This document shows positions 55,974-64,000 of a stretch of 64,000 bases of DNA, in pieces. The stretch is from Tenrec ecaudatus (Eukaryota; Chordata; Mammalia; Afrosoricida; Tenrecidae), in NCBI RefSeq assembly GCF_050624435.1, contig NC_134537.1:124038086-124102085 (forward strand), in the 5' to 3' direction. Numbering within the stretch: position 1 is the stretch's first letter; every line of letters starts with the position of its first letter. The notes under the pieces are model-generated. The model did no database searches. It was not told the DNA's origin and was given only the letters and a program-made list of their open reading frames with translations. The translations under genes were made by a program, and so were the position numbers.

Positions 55974-56137
55974 CAGGGGAGAGCGCGAATGCAGTCCCCC
56001 ACTACCACAAATTATGCAGTCGAGTTTCCCACATTTGGGGAAATCGCAGGGGTCAGCACATCCGGAGTGCAATAGATAAGCCTCGCCCTGGGAAAACCGC
56101 CTTCGTGATCATGGTATCTCCCCTGCCAGGTAAGTAT
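55974..56137 (-). ncRNA. Full-length U1 snRNA retrocopy (164 nt)
   Basis: On the minus strand the 164 nt start ATACTTACCTGGCAGGGGAG and end GCTCTCCCCTG. Compared by eye with the human U1 sequence as I remember it, only about four substitutions are seen. The 5' splice-site recognition ACTTACCTG and the Sm-site ATAATTTGTGG are intact. It is followed by an 8-9 nt poly(A) (T-run at 55965-55973) and bracketed by TAGATTATTATTTCT (55951-55965) and TAGATTATTGTTTCT (56138-56152), one mismatch. It sits inside an L1 3' UTR, so no U1 proximal or distal sequence element can be expected upstream. This identifies an L1-mediated retrocopy rather than a functional gene. Confidence 0.97.
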
Positions 56138-56450
56138 TAGATTATTGTTTCTATGTCTTACATCATCCTCTGTCATCCCTCACCCACTTTTCCATTATTT
56201 GTCTCTCTGGGAGGGGGGTTCTACATTGATCCTTGTGATCAATTTCCCTTTTCTCCCTCCACCCTCTCCTAATCCTCCTGGTATCTCTATTCTCATTGTT
56301 GGCCCTGAGGGGTTTATCTATCCTGGATTCCCTGTGTTGTGGGCTCTTATCTGTAGCAGTGTGCATGCTCTGGTGTAATCCAATTTGTAAGGTGGAATTG
56401 AGGTCATGATAGTGGTGGGTAGGAAACACCAAAAAAAAACTAGAGGAAAG

Positions 56451-56516
56451 TTGTGTGCTATACTGTGCTATACTGTGCTATACTGTGCTATACTGTGCTA
56501 TACTGTGCTATACTGC
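56451..56516. repeat. Decamer tandem repeat (CTATACTGTG)n
   Basis: About six copies of a 10-bp unit replace the single GTGCTATACTGCACCCTGAC of other L1 copies, so it is an expansion inside this L1. Confidence 0.9.
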
Positions 56517-57464
56517 ACGCTGACCAGCTCATCTCTTCTCTGTGACCCCTCTGTGAGGGGATGTCCAATTGTCTACACATGGGCTCTGGGTCTCCACTCC
56601 ATGCCCCTGTCCCCCATTCACCTTGGGTATAGTTTTGTTCTGGATCTTAGATGCCTGATACCTGATCCCATTGACACCTCATGATAACACAGGCTGGTGT
56701 GCTTCTTCCATGTGGGCTTTGTTGCTTCTCAGCTAGATGGCCACTTGTTTATCTTCAAGCCTTTAAGACCCCAGATGCTATATCTTTTGGTAGCCGGGCA
56801 CCAACAGCTTTCTTCACCACATTTGCTTATGTACCCATTTTGTCTTTAGTGATTGTGTAGGGAAGGTGAGCATCACAGAATGCCGGATTGTTAGAATAAA
56901 GTGTTCTTGTGTCAAGGGATTACTTGAGTCGAGGCCCAATGTTCATCTGCAACCTTAATTCTTAACATACAGTTCTATTCCCCTCTCATTTTATATATAT
57001 TTACATATGTACATGCCTGTATTTAGACCTCTATAAATGTCCTTTGCCACCTAGTTCTTTCCTCTATTTCTTTTTACTTTCCTCTTGTCCCACCATCAAG
57101 TTTGGCCTTCATTTGGGTTCGGTAATTTCTCGCTGCTACATTAAGGCCCACTAGGCACCCTACGACCTTCCTCCATTGATTTTAGTTCACTTGTTGTTCC
57201 TCAGTACTCTGTTTAAAAGTGCAGCGCTCTACATATATGTTTCCTATTTCCTCTTCCTCATCTTATTTTCCTCTTAGCATTTATTATGTTGGAACCACCT
57301 TCATCTTTACTTATTATTGTCTCACCCCTACCCCTAGAACCTAGTATACTAGGCTCAAATCTTTGTGAATGAAGCACTAAGCTGGGCACTCAGTAAATAC
57401 TTGTTGAATGAAGGTCTGTAGGCTACCATGCAGCGTTTCAGAGTGGCCTCAGGAGGAGAGAAAG

Positions 57465-57511
57465 AGAGGAAGGAAGGAAGGAAGGAAGGAAGGAAGGAAG
57501 GAAGGAAGGAA
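57465..57511. repeat. (GGAA)n microsatellite
   Basis: About eleven GGAA units. Multi-GGAA arrays are known ETS-factor landing sites in other contexts; no evidence of use here. Confidence 0.95.
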
Positions 57512-57594
57512 ACAGCAGATTGTAGGGGATAGGGGAGGCATTTCCGAGTTTGATATATAGGAGGTGAAAGAACCAGAAAAAGCAGCATAGACAG

Positions 57595-57720
57595 ACTTAG
57601 GTGTGAGTCCCCTGTGTTCCTAACAGACTAACCTCCCCGAGCCTCAGTTTCTTCATTTGTAAACTGGCATGATACCATAGGATTTCACCCAGGATGAAAA
57701 CTGCTGTATATAATGGGGCT
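57595..57720 (+). mobile_element. MIR fragment
   Basis: CTAACCTCCCCGAGCCTCAG then TTTCTTCATTTGTAAACTGG is the best preserved MIR core in the window. Confidence 0.8.
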
Positions 57721-58439
57721 AGCAAAGGGACTGATGCCTGGTGAGAGGTCGCAGTTGTCATCATTGTATCATTATTGCTCAATACCAAAGTGGGGACACT
57801 TATTAAAACTTTTTTTCTTTAAAAAAACCAGTTTCGTTAGCAGTTCATATGTCCTACCATTCAACAATTCATCGTATCAGGAAGACTTGTACAATTGCCA
57901 CCATATTCCTTCAAGAACATTTTCTTCTTTCCTGTACTCATTGTTATTTGTGTCATGATGTTTTTCTAATTGTGACAGACAAAAATATGCACAAAACATT
58001 CTCACATTCCACAACTTCTACTTGTATAACTCAGTGCCATTGATTATACTCTTCATGTTGTTCAACCATTACTGATATCCATTTCCAAATTATTCCACCT
58101 CCACAAACTCAATGCCCCTTATGCAATAACACTTCCCCTTCACCCACGGTAACCATTGGTCAAGTTTGGTTTATTTCTTCCTTGCTTTCTTAGTGATTTT
58201 CTTGATATAATATTTATGTGTCATACACTTCCATGGCTCAATCTTTTTGTTTGTTTATATATATATTTATATATAATCTCAAGAATATCTCCCCAAAGAC
58301 ACTTATGTATCAAAAAGAGAAAAATAATTGCTTTAGAAAGGAGAAATTTTGGAGTCAACTCCTTTAATGATACAAAGTCCATGCTATCAGTACAGGAAGA
58401 AATGGATACAAAAGGGTCTTCTGGGCCTGGTAGAGCTTA

Positions 58440-58975
58440 ATCTCCTTTCCACAACTGTTCTGTAAGGGGTTGTCCAGTTGCCCACAGATGGGTCTTGGGT
58501 TCCCAATCTGCACTCCCCCTTATTCACAATGATTTTATTTATTTATTTTTGTTCTTTGATGCCTGATAGCTTCAACACCTTGTGATCACGTAGGCTGGTA
58601 TGCTTCTTCCATGTGGGCTTTGTTTCTTCTGAGCTAGAACGCTGCTTGTTTGTCTTCAAGTCTTTTTTTTTCTTTCTCTATTTTAAACGTTTTGTTAGGG
58701 GCTCATACAACTCATCACAATCCATACATACATCAATTGTGTAAAGCATATCTGTACATTCATTGCCCTCATCATTCTCAAAACATTTGCTCTCCACTTA
58801 AGCCCTTTGCATCAGGTCATCTTTTCCCCCCACCCTCCCCACTCCCCCCTCTCTCAGGAGCCCTTGTTAATTTATAAATTATCATTTTGTCATATCTTGC
58901 CCTGTCCAACGTCTCCATTCACCCCCTTTTCTTTTGTCCGTCCCCCAGGGAGTAGGTCACATGTAGGTTCAATCT
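58440..58975 (-). mobile_element. Two L1 3' UTR segments, reverse
   Basis: 58440-58664 is an upstream 3' UTR part (AAGGGGTTGTCCAGTTGCCC; GATGCCTGATAGCTTC; CTTCCATGTGGGCTTTG). 58676-58970 is a separate 3' tip (TTTTGTTAGGGGCTCATACA; AAAGCATATCTGTACATTC; GTCCGTCCCCCAGGGAGTAG). The second is flanked by TTCAAGTCTTTTT and TTCAATCTTTTT, a plausible TSD. Confidence 0.75.
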
Positions 58976-59147
58976 TTTTCAAAATGAGTTGTATCTACAT
59001 CATCACAACCCGTTCTAGTGCTCCTTCCCCCTCCCACATTTCACTATTTGCTCCTCAAGTCCCCTCTCCATCCCCATCAGCCCCACCTCCACCACCACCT
59101 TCCCCGTAAACCCTTGCATCAGTTATTATCTCTATGTATCCACGCCA

Positions 59148-59250
59148 TCTGGGATTATTATTATCAGTTATTATCTGGGATAATAATCCGTCTGGGATTA
59201 TCATTATCAGATAGTAATCCATCTGGGATTATTATTATCAATTATTATCT
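59148..59250. repeat. Short imperfect tandem repeat (TCTGGGATTATTATTATCAG)
   Basis: Three to four copies of a 20-45 bp AT-rich unit containing CTGGGATTATTATTATCA or its inverted form (GGGATAATAATCC) lie in a row, so the tract also has hairpin potential. Confidence 0.85.
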
Positions 59251-59560
59251 CTATGCTTCACGGACTGGGAAACCCAACAGAAACAAAAAACAAAACCAAA
59301 ATAATTGACAGGAATTAAATAATAATAATATAAAGATAAAAGTACAAATAAAGAATAAGAATAAAAGACCACCATCAATACTCAAAAAGCCAGGAAGAAG
59401 TTTTTGTCGTGGAACAAGCAAGAAATACTTGAGCCTAGAACACATTCGGGCTGGGTCCATTATAAGAATGATTAAGTAGACTAGGAGTAAAATGATGGGG
59501 GGCTTACAAGGTGAGAGGCCTGTGAGATTGGGACGCCACAATCTGAAATCATGCTAATAC

Positions 59561-60944
59561 ACAAACTTGGACTTCACAGATTCAGGGCAGAGTTTCTTTT
59601 AATTCAGGTTCATTTACTTTGCTTCAAAACAAGCTAAAACATTTTTTTAGCACATGTAAGGAATGATATAAGACCCATCTGTTTGCCCAAGTTACCATTT
59701 TAGGTGGTTCCAGGTCCGAGTCTGCATTCGTTTGCTTCCTAGAGAAATGGGAGAGAAAATGTGCGCTTTGTGCCGCTGTTCGCCTTGCAACAAGACATGT
59801 CCGGTGTGAGAGTGTGTTCCTTTGCACTGTATTGGAAATCGCTTTGCTCTGTGTGGGAGGCATTGTGATATCGTTGGGCCTCTGTTGGAAGGAGGCTTAT
59901 TTGGAGTCTAGTCTCCTCTTTGTCATTCAGAACAACAACTTCCAGGACTCCTGGCGAGTTGAACAGCAGCACAAAGTACGCATTTTCCTGTTTCTCTAGG
60001 AAGCAAATGACTGGAGACCAGGACCTGGAGCCAACTAAAATGGCACCTAAAACCAAAAAGAACTGATAGGTTTTAGTTCCTTCTGAAAAAAGATAGCTCC
60101 CCCACCACCCCCTTCCCAGTGTGTGGGTTGTGTGCTTGTTAGGAAAAGGCTAATTCTGAAAAGGACAGTGTGGACTTGGTCACTCTATGACATCACACCT
60201 TATGTTAACGTCCTGTGAAGAGACATTTATAGTCACACCGAAAATTAGTTTTCATGTAGAAGAGAGATGAAGGTATTTTGAGGTATTTTTTTCTTCTAGT
60301 TTCTTTTCCTGTAGTATCTGATGACAGAAAACTAAGCCAGTTATAACATCTCATGTGTATTTGTGGTGTAGGAAGATCCTGAGAACATAGTTTGCCGTAG
60401 CATTCTGGTCTATGTTTTTGTCTCTTGAGTGTGCTTGACTCTGTTGTTAGCAACAATAAGTGGGAGGAAGGGCTGTAATTAAGAATGATAGATTATTGGA
60501 ACAGCATTTTCTTGACCCAATGTAGTTTTCTCACATTGAGAGGTTGTGGAATTTGGAGTAACATAAAAAAGAAAAAAAGTCATCTAATTCAACATGACTG
60601 AAATAGGATGGGAAATAGTGGTCACTTAGATCTTCCTTTAAGATCAAAAGATAAAAAAACAAAAACAAAAGATCAAAAGATAATTTCTTGCCTAAATGTT
60701 AGGGATGGTTTCATCAAAGACCACTCTTGGTGCTCTGTTTAAAGAAGGCACCAAATAGGGGTCAGGGGAAGGAGCATGCTGATTTAAATATAACTGCTTC
60801 ATCTTCCTTATGTATTTAGTTTCAGACATGTTCACAATAGATAATTAAAACAGTAGTTTAAATATTATTTTCAGATCAAGAGTATACTTAATTGATGCTC
60901 TGTACAAAGCATTGACATATCTGGATACATCTTTCCTAATAGGG
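59561..60944. other. No recognised feature
   Basis: About 1.4 kb of unique-looking AT-rich sequence. A 105-aa reverse ORF (59739-60056) overlaps other-frame ORFs and has no visible domain. Confidence 0.35.
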
Positions 60945-61400
60945 GCCAACATCAATTGCTCCTATGGAAATTCAAAATAAAGCTGAAGAAAATTAACTCC
61001 CTGAGAACCACAATATGACCTTGAGTCTATCCTACCTGAATTTTGAGAACATCTCAAGAACACATTCAGTGCATTGAACAATAATGACAGAAGACTTGAG
61101 CTGTGGGAGGACATCAAAAACATCATTCAGGAAGAAAGCAAAAGTCCATTAAAAAGACAGGAAAGAAAGGAAAGATCAAAGTGGACGCCGCAAGAAATTC
61201 TGAAACTTTCTCTTAGCCATAGAGTAGCTGAAGCAAATAGAAGAAATGATGAAGTCAAACATTATAATGAAATGTGCAAAGACCTTGAATTAGAAAACCA
61301 AAAAGGAAGCTTACACTCAGCATATCTTAAACCAAAAGACTCAAGTTGCAATATTGAAAGAGCCTATGTAAAAGATGATGGAAAGAACTCGCAATGCAGA
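60945..61400 (+). mobile_element. RTE/BovB-like LINE linker fragment with ORF remnant
   Basis: Frame from 61074 reads LELWEDIKNIIQEES, then WTPQEILKLSLSHRVAEANR and NEMCKDLELEN, matching the BovB/RTE region between the endonuclease and reverse transcriptase. The same region is inverted at 26280-27150. The 136-aa ORF (61074-61484) is the longest intact RTE remnant; its end (from about 61405) runs into a MIR, so it is not a true C-terminus. Confidence 0.85.
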
Positions 61401-61414
61401 GAGAAAGAACTCGT

Positions 61415-61590
61415 ATTTGCTGAACATCTATCATATGGCAGACGCAGTCATAAGTACTTAGTATATGCTTGCTCATTTAATTAACCACCTTATGATTTAG
61501 AGATTATCATTATCTCCATTGTACAGGTGAGGAAACTGAGGCAAACAAGGTTACACAGTCTGCTGTGGAAGACATGGATATGCAACACCA
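61415..61590 (-). mobile_element. MIR copy, reverse
   Basis: TGCTTGCTCATTTAATTAAC, TTATCATTATCTCCATTGTA, CAGGTGAGGAAACTGAGGCA and AACAAGGTTACACAGTCTGC form an inverted MIR. Confidence 0.85.
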
Positions 61591-61878
61591 AGATCTCTGG
61601 TCAAGAAAGGGCTTTCCGTCTAGCCCCAGACATTGGACCAGGGCAGTAAGATTGGCCTTGCCGCCATCGACTCCTTCGAGGTCAGCCTCTGATGCAGACA
61701 GTGTCTGAGCAGACAGCCTTTCCTATAGCAATTCATTCACATCAGGTTTCTGAGCACGGCAGCTGTCAACTCCTTCTCCATTGCAGCCCAGTGAAGGGCA
61801 TTTTGATGAACCAGGTTGCTTGTATGGTTGGTCAGGGCATTGTCAGGACTTCATCACATTTTCACCTCTCCCTAAGTC
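61591..61878. other. No recognised feature
   Basis: Unique sequence between a MIR and the duplicated AfroSINE. Confidence 0.3.
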
Positions 61879-62110
61879 CTCAGTTGCTAACTGAAAGGTC
61901 AGCAGTTGTAACCCACTTCCTGGAACAAGATCTAGGGAATTCTACCATAAATATTATAGACTCAGTTGCTAACTGAAAGGTCAGCAGTTGTAACCCACTT
62001 CCTGGAACAAGACCTAGGGAATTCTACCATAAATATTATAGCCAACAAAGCTCTATGGGGCAGTTCTGTTCTGTCATACAGGGTCACTATGCATTGACAT
62101 TTATCAGACA
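61879..62110 (+). mobile_element. AfroSINE with 82-bp tandem duplication
   Basis: CTCAGTTGCTAACTGAAAGG, TCAGCAGTTGTAACCCACTT and CCATAAATATTATAG occur twice, at 61879-61960 and 61961-62041, with a period of 82 bp and a single mismatch (AGATCT/AGACCT). The body and tail follow once (GGGGCAGTTCTGTTCTGTC; GGGTCACTATGCATTGAC). The unit carries the B box. Confidence 0.9.
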
Positions 62111-62170
62111 CAACACCACCACCACCACTTCTGACCTTACTTCTGCCCCTTTCCTTCGCAAGTGCCAATT

Positions 62171-62769
62171 ATTATTTTTTATTTTTAGATATCAAAGTTT
62201 ATTGGTGGTTAATAGGGTCAGTATGAAGAAAGTGGGGGATGGAGGGTAGAGGTGATGGAAAAACTACAAGGATCATGGAATGTTAGCTTTCAAACAGGTT
62301 TTTATAATTGCTGTCAATAAGACTTAAACCTGTAAATAACTGAACAGGCAAAAGTTGTGAGATAGATACAAGAGGGCTTCAAAAAGTTTGTGGGAAACTT
62401 CCATTATTTTCAGATTTGTTTGGAGTCATCACTGGGGCTTTTTCTTGCTTCTGGTTCCTTTGTTGGTCTGCTCTTGCACCTGCATGACCAGGGCCAGGGC
62501 CTTCTTGAAAGCTTTCAGGTAATTGAGAAGCTTGTCTACAGTGGGTTCTGCTTTGTTCTCAATTTTCTCCAGGTTGTAGTCTGGCTGCTTGGCCATCTCG
62601 GGAGAGCTTAAGTCAGGTTGGCCCTTGCTGTGAGCTGAAGATGTTCTAGGAGTCTCAGGGAGGAGGCACCGCTGGGCGCGCCGACTACACAGTGCTCAGG
62701 CTGCTGGCGCTTCTCTGGCACCACGCCCCAGGCCCAGCAGGTAAGAACCACGGTATGACCTTCACTTCC
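62171..62769 (-). pseudogene. Processed retrocopy of an unidentified mRNA, 14-bp TSD
   Basis: About 600 bp is flanked by CGCAAGTGCCAATT (62157-62170) and CGCAAGTACCAATT (62770-62783), one mismatch. On the minus strand it begins GC-rich (a 5' UTR-like sequence of about 173 nt), contains a 55-codon ORF, and ends with AATAAA (62198-62203) about 12 nt before an A-rich tail (62171-62187). No introns are visible. The 3' UTR shows no recognised repeat. I do not recognise the parental gene. Confidence 0.85.
62429..62596 (-). CDS. Intact 55-codon ORF in the processed retrocopy
   Basis: The minus-strand ATG (CCGAGATGG, strong Kozak) opens MAKQPDYNLEKIENKAEP..., ending ...TRSKKKPQ and a TGA stop. The protein is small, charged, probably alpha-helical, and has a Lys/Arg-rich C-terminus with no signal peptide or membrane segment. 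There is no upstream ATG in this frame. Whether it is the parent's true reading frame or a surviving fragment is unknown, because I cannot identify the parent. Expression is unproven. Confidence 0.4.
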   Translation of the reverse strand: MAKQPDYNLEKIENKAEPTVDKLLNYLKAFKKALALVMQVQEQTNKGTRSKKKPQ

Positions 62770-62783
62770 CGCAAGTACCAATT

Positions 62784-63024
62784 CTTAATAAACATTTTGT
62801 GCCCTAAGCTCTGTCTCAGCACCTGTTCCCGGAGGACTCAACCTGCAATGCTCATCTAGGGTCACAGGGCAATTAAGTGGTGATGCCACAGTTCAAACCC
62901 TAACAGTCTGATGTCAGAGTGTGTCTTAGTACTATGGAATGTTGTCTCCAAATTTAAAACCAAATGTAAGAAAAATCTATACAGTGGTTAAAAATAATTA
63001 TTTTGAATATATGAAATTTTATCT
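62784..63024. other. Unassigned, faint LTR-like 3' end
   Basis: TAATAAACATTTTGTGCCCT then GTCTCAGCACCTGTTCCCGG resembles the 3' part of old LTRs, too weakly to claim. Confidence 0.3.
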
Positions 63025-63115
63025 TTAACTTGTTTTATAGAAGCTTTATTGAGATCTGATTCATTTACCATAAAATGCATTCTTCTAAAGTATGCTTACT
63101 TCTCAATGTTTGTTT
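63025..63115 (-). mobile_element. Old L1 3' tip, reverse
   Basis: AGAAGCTTTATTGAGATCTG then ATTCATTTACCATAAAATGC is a typical inverted ancient L1 3' end. Confidence 0.6.
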
Positions 63116-63129
63116 TCAAACATACTCAT

Positions 63130-63198
63130 AGAGCAGTGTTCTGTTCTTTTGTGCATAAGGTCATTATGGGTTGGAACCGATTCAATGCCACCTAGCAA
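63130..63198 (+). mobile_element. RTE/AfroSINE tail
   Basis: GTGTTCTGTTCTTTTGTGCA, TAAGGTCATTATGGGTTGG and AACCGATTCAATGCCACC are the RTE/AfroSINE 3' tail in sense. It is immediately followed by an inverted RTE body. Confidence 0.75.
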
Positions 63199-63698
63199 CA
63201 TCCTCAGCATACAGATTGCATAAGTGTGGTGTGAGGATACAACCCTGACGTACACCTTTCCTGATTTTAAACCATGCAGTATTCCCTTTTCCTCTTAGCG
63301 CAACTGGCTCTTGATCCATGTAAAAGTTCTGCATAAGAACAATGAAGGGTTCTGGAATTCCTATTCTTCTCAAGGTTCTCCATATTTTTATGATCCTTTC
63401 AGTTAAATGGCTTTGCATAGTCATTAAAAAACAAGCAAACATCTGTCTGGTATTCTCTGCTTTCGGCCAAGACCCAACTGACATCAGCAATGATGTCTGA
63501 TCTTCCACTTGCTCTTCTGAATCTCTTGCAGCTCCCTGTCAAAGTACTGTTGCAACCAAAGTACTCTTGCATGATCTTCAGCAAAATTTTACTTGTTTGC
63601 GATATAAATTATATTCTATAATTTTCACATTTGTTGGGATACCTTTGTTTGGAAAGGATGCAAATATGGATTCTTACAATCAGTTGGCCAACAGCGAG
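63199..63698 (-). mobile_element. RTE/BovB-like reverse transcriptase fragment, reverse
   Basis: On the minus strand one frame (63182-63508) reads ...IGIPEPFIVLMQNFYMD, then FKIRKGVRQGCILTPHLCNL and YAED, corresponding to the RT block with RQGC.L(S/T)PxLFN in RTE/L1 elements. An adjoining frame carries FFNDYAKPFN, an RT motif-A relative of FIDYAKAFD. The catalytic YADD segment lies beyond the truncated end. It is broken between frames: dead. Confidence 0.9.
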
Positions 63699-63719
63699 AA
63701 GGGAACAAGTGATTTAAAA

Positions 63720-64000
63720 TTGATGAGGGGGGCATGGATGACTGGTGGGATTTGATCAAGTGTAATGTAGCTGAGAAGAATTAGTGAAACCTGAATGAAG
63801 GTTGTACATGATAGTGGGACAAGAGGAAAGTAAAATGAAATAGAGGAAAGAACTAGGAGGCAAAGGGCATTTATGGAGCTCTAAATACAGGCATGTGCAT
63901 ATGTAAATATATTTATATATAATGATAGGGGAAAAGATCTAAGTACATATATGTTACATATAAGGTAGCAGATAGACACTGGGCTTCTACTCAAGTACTC
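63720..64000 (+). mobile_element. L1 3' UTR, running off the window
   Basis: GATCAAGTGTAATGTAGCTG, GTGGGACAAGAGGAAAGTAA, GGCAAAGGGCATTTATGGAG, GTAAATATATTTATATATAA and GGTAGCAGATAGACACTGGG match 35930-36180 base for base in order. It continues past 64000. Confidence 0.9.

Larger units (their letters stand above)
55745..57245 (-). mobile_element. Long L1 3' UTR, reverse, split by a U1 retrocopy
   Basis: AGTACTTTTATTTGGGGGCT, AAGCACATTTACACATATGC, TTTGAGCCCCTGATATCAGC, then after the U1 insert CCCTCACCCACTTTTCCATT, TCTTATCTGTAGCAGTGTGC, TAGCCGGGCACCAACAGCTT, ATTTGCTTATGTACCCATTT, GGCCTTCATTTGGGTTCGG. About 1.3 kb of 3' UTR without U1, and no ORF2 reached. A decamer expansion (56451-56516) lies within. 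Confidence 0.9.
57815..59560 (-). mobile_element. Old L1 3' UTR, reverse, with younger L1 insert
   Basis: AGCAGTTCATATGTCCTACC, ATTCAACAATTCATCG, AGACTTGTACAATTGCCACC at the left, and AACAATTCTAGTGC-like text with ACAAAATAATTGACAGG-type A-rich sequence at 59280-59340, parallel the copies at 9470 and 27777. The younger L1 at 58440-58975 interrupts it. Confidence 0.5.

Noticed and set aside
55974..56137. Functional U1 gene
   Set aside because: Poly(A) tract, TSD and L1 flanks show a retrocopy; no U1 promoter elements can lie in the L1 sequence upstream.
62390..62400. GAGGGCTTCAAAAAGTTTGTG as transposon end
   Set aside because: It sits inside the processed retrocopy bounded by a TSD, so it belongs to that mRNA's 3' UTR.
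1..64000. CRISPR, rRNA, phage, plasmid or bacterial operon features
   Set aside because: No direct-repeat/spacer arrays, rRNA words or operon-like CDS; all regular repeats are mammalian retroelements or microsatellites.

Overview
The window is nuclear DNA from a placental mammal, and it is almost certainly an afrotherian. It carries about 30 copies of the tRNA-derived AfroSINE, many RTE/BovB-like LINE fragments whose 3' ends resemble the AfroSINE tail, and a young L1 family with a very long 3' UTR. Two fragments of a SPIN-type hAT transposon narrow this to a tenrec: among afrotherians I know SPIN only from tenrec, so Echinops telfairi or a close relative is my best guess. There are no bacterial genes, rRNA genes, CRISPR arrays or plasmid features.

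Layout. 1-11 kb: a 14-unit minisatellite (441-790), scattered AfroSINE and MIR copies, a clean solo LTR (6931-7416) and RTE ends. 11-17 kb: nested L1, LTR and AfroSINE insertions. 18-23 kb: an RTE fragment, an old L1, then the largest relatively GC-rich unique block (about 19.8-22.5 kb), with a CTCF-like site and a strong splice-donor sequence. 24-35 kb: SPIN, a double L1 3' tip inside one target-site duplication, an RTE linker region, and several L1 3' ends on both strands. 35-45 kb: a complete 1.19-kb insertion of L1 3' UTR, an LTR containing a U2 snRNA fragment joined to an RTE end, an L1 nested in a palindromic MITE, and a long older L1. 45-53 kb: L1, LTR, RTE and SPIN remnants. 53.6-53.96 kb: the best promoter candidate, with two ZNF143/STAF-type motifs, an ETS site and a possible first exon. 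55.7-59.6 kb: long L1 3' UTRs, one split by a nearly intact U1 snRNA retrocopy. 60.9-64 kb: RTE, a duplicated AfroSINE, a processed retrocopy with an intact 55-codon ORF, and an L1 running off the window.

I recognise no established protein-coding gene. Nearly every long ORF is a product of repeats. The window looks like intergenic or intronic DNA built by three coupled systems: L1 (which also made the U1 and processed-gene retrocopies), RTE with its presumed dependent AfroSINE, and ERV-L-like LTRs. Element boundaries were read by eye and are good to roughly 5-30 bases, except where a target-site duplication (TSD) is given.

The observation most worth testing is the U1 retrocopy at 55974-56137. 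Read on the + strand, it has the layout of a ready-made exon: a poly-T tract plus CAG on the left, a 153-nt body open in one frame, and a perfect CAG|GTAAGTAT donor on the right.
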